The notes beneath the pieces are model-generated. The model was not told the DNA's origin. It did not search any database and was given only the letters and a program-made list of their open reading frames with translations. Shown here piece after piece: positions 63,801 through 64,000 of a stretch of 64,000 nucleotides of DNA. The stretch's first letter is position 1; each line of letters opens with the position of its first letter. The translations under genes were made by a program, and so were the position numbers. Source of the stretch: Cloeon dipterum (Eukaryota > Arthropoda > Insecta > Ephemeroptera > Baetidae); contig NC_088790.1 in NCBI RefSeq assembly GCF_949628265.1, positions 9,366,545 through 9,430,544 of the forward strand. The letters run 5' to 3'.

Positions 63801-64000
63801 TGAGCTTAGTAATTAGCTTCTCCTATCCTATTATTTTACGGCAAAACTGTTAAATTTAGACTTGAACAGAAGTACATTATTTTAGACTCAAATTGATTTT
63901 ATCGTGGACCACTTGTGATGGTGTAATACCTTTTTGATGATTCATTGCATTACAAGCTATTTTTATAAGAATTTTTGAAAGAATTAAAAAAAGGGAGGTG
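60801..64000. other. Gene-free DNA to the window edge
   Basis: No exon supported. GC-elevated islands lie at about 61430-61980 and 62690-63370. The 62560-63075 minus-strand open frame (171 codons) and frames at 61511-61998 overlap on both strands and show no domain features, so I leave them uncalled. Confidence 0.45.
61667..61682. repeat. TC microsatellite
   Basis: About eight TC units inside a GC-elevated island. Confidence 0.85.

Overview
The window is nuclear DNA from an animal, most likely an insect or other arthropod; I cannot name the species. Genes are interrupted by GT-AG introns, end in AATAAA signals, and encode animal-type nuclear proteins. The background is AT-rich with many GC-richer patches. 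I reconstructed every exon by hand. In the four complete or nearly complete gene models all junctions agree in reading phase, and each completed coding length is a multiple of three.

Positions 1 to about 16.4 kb form a compact cluster of four nuclear genes with mostly very short introns (many 52-60 nt): (i) a minus-strand PHRF1-like RING-finger, SR-rich protein whose 3' end lies outside the window; (ii) a minus-strand FNBP4-like proline-rich protein; (iii) a plus-strand MSH6 mismatch-repair ATPase, which shares a divergent promoter of about 370 bp with FNBP4; (iv) plus-strand RNASEH2A, the catalytic subunit of ribonuclease H2. MSH6 and RNase H2 act together in vertebrates and yeast: RNase H2 incises at ribonucleotides in new DNA, and those nicks can direct mismatch repair. 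Both proteins here carry a PCNA-binding-like motif, and E2F-like sites lie upstream. Between MSH6 and RNASEH2A is a decayed open reading frame of unknown origin behind a good TATA-Inr core promoter.

Positions 16.4-64 kb contain almost no recognisable protein coding. The exception is one convincing first coding exon (35737-35923, plus strand) for a secreted or membrane protein, with a signal peptide and two upstream AUGs. It ends at a consensus splice donor, so the following 28 kb is probably the first intron of a large gene. The rest is AT-rich DNA punctuated every 1-2 kb by GC-elevated, non-coding islands, the look of a regulatory landscape around a developmental gene. It also holds mobile-element relics: three diverged copies of a tRNA-derived SINE-like repeat (about 23975, 50904 and 60590), a palindromic foldback element (21982-22292), a roughly 740-bp element with matching ends (32545-33284), an isolated strongly GC-rich block (20830-21260), and several microsatellites.

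I found no rRNA, tRNA, CRISPR array or bacterial-type operon. No new enzymatic system is evident. The most unusual items are the degenerate PHD finger of the PHRF1-like protein, the FNBP4 homologue without WW domains, the MSH6/RNASEH2A adjacency, the decayed reading frame with an intact-looking promoter, and the repeat elements.
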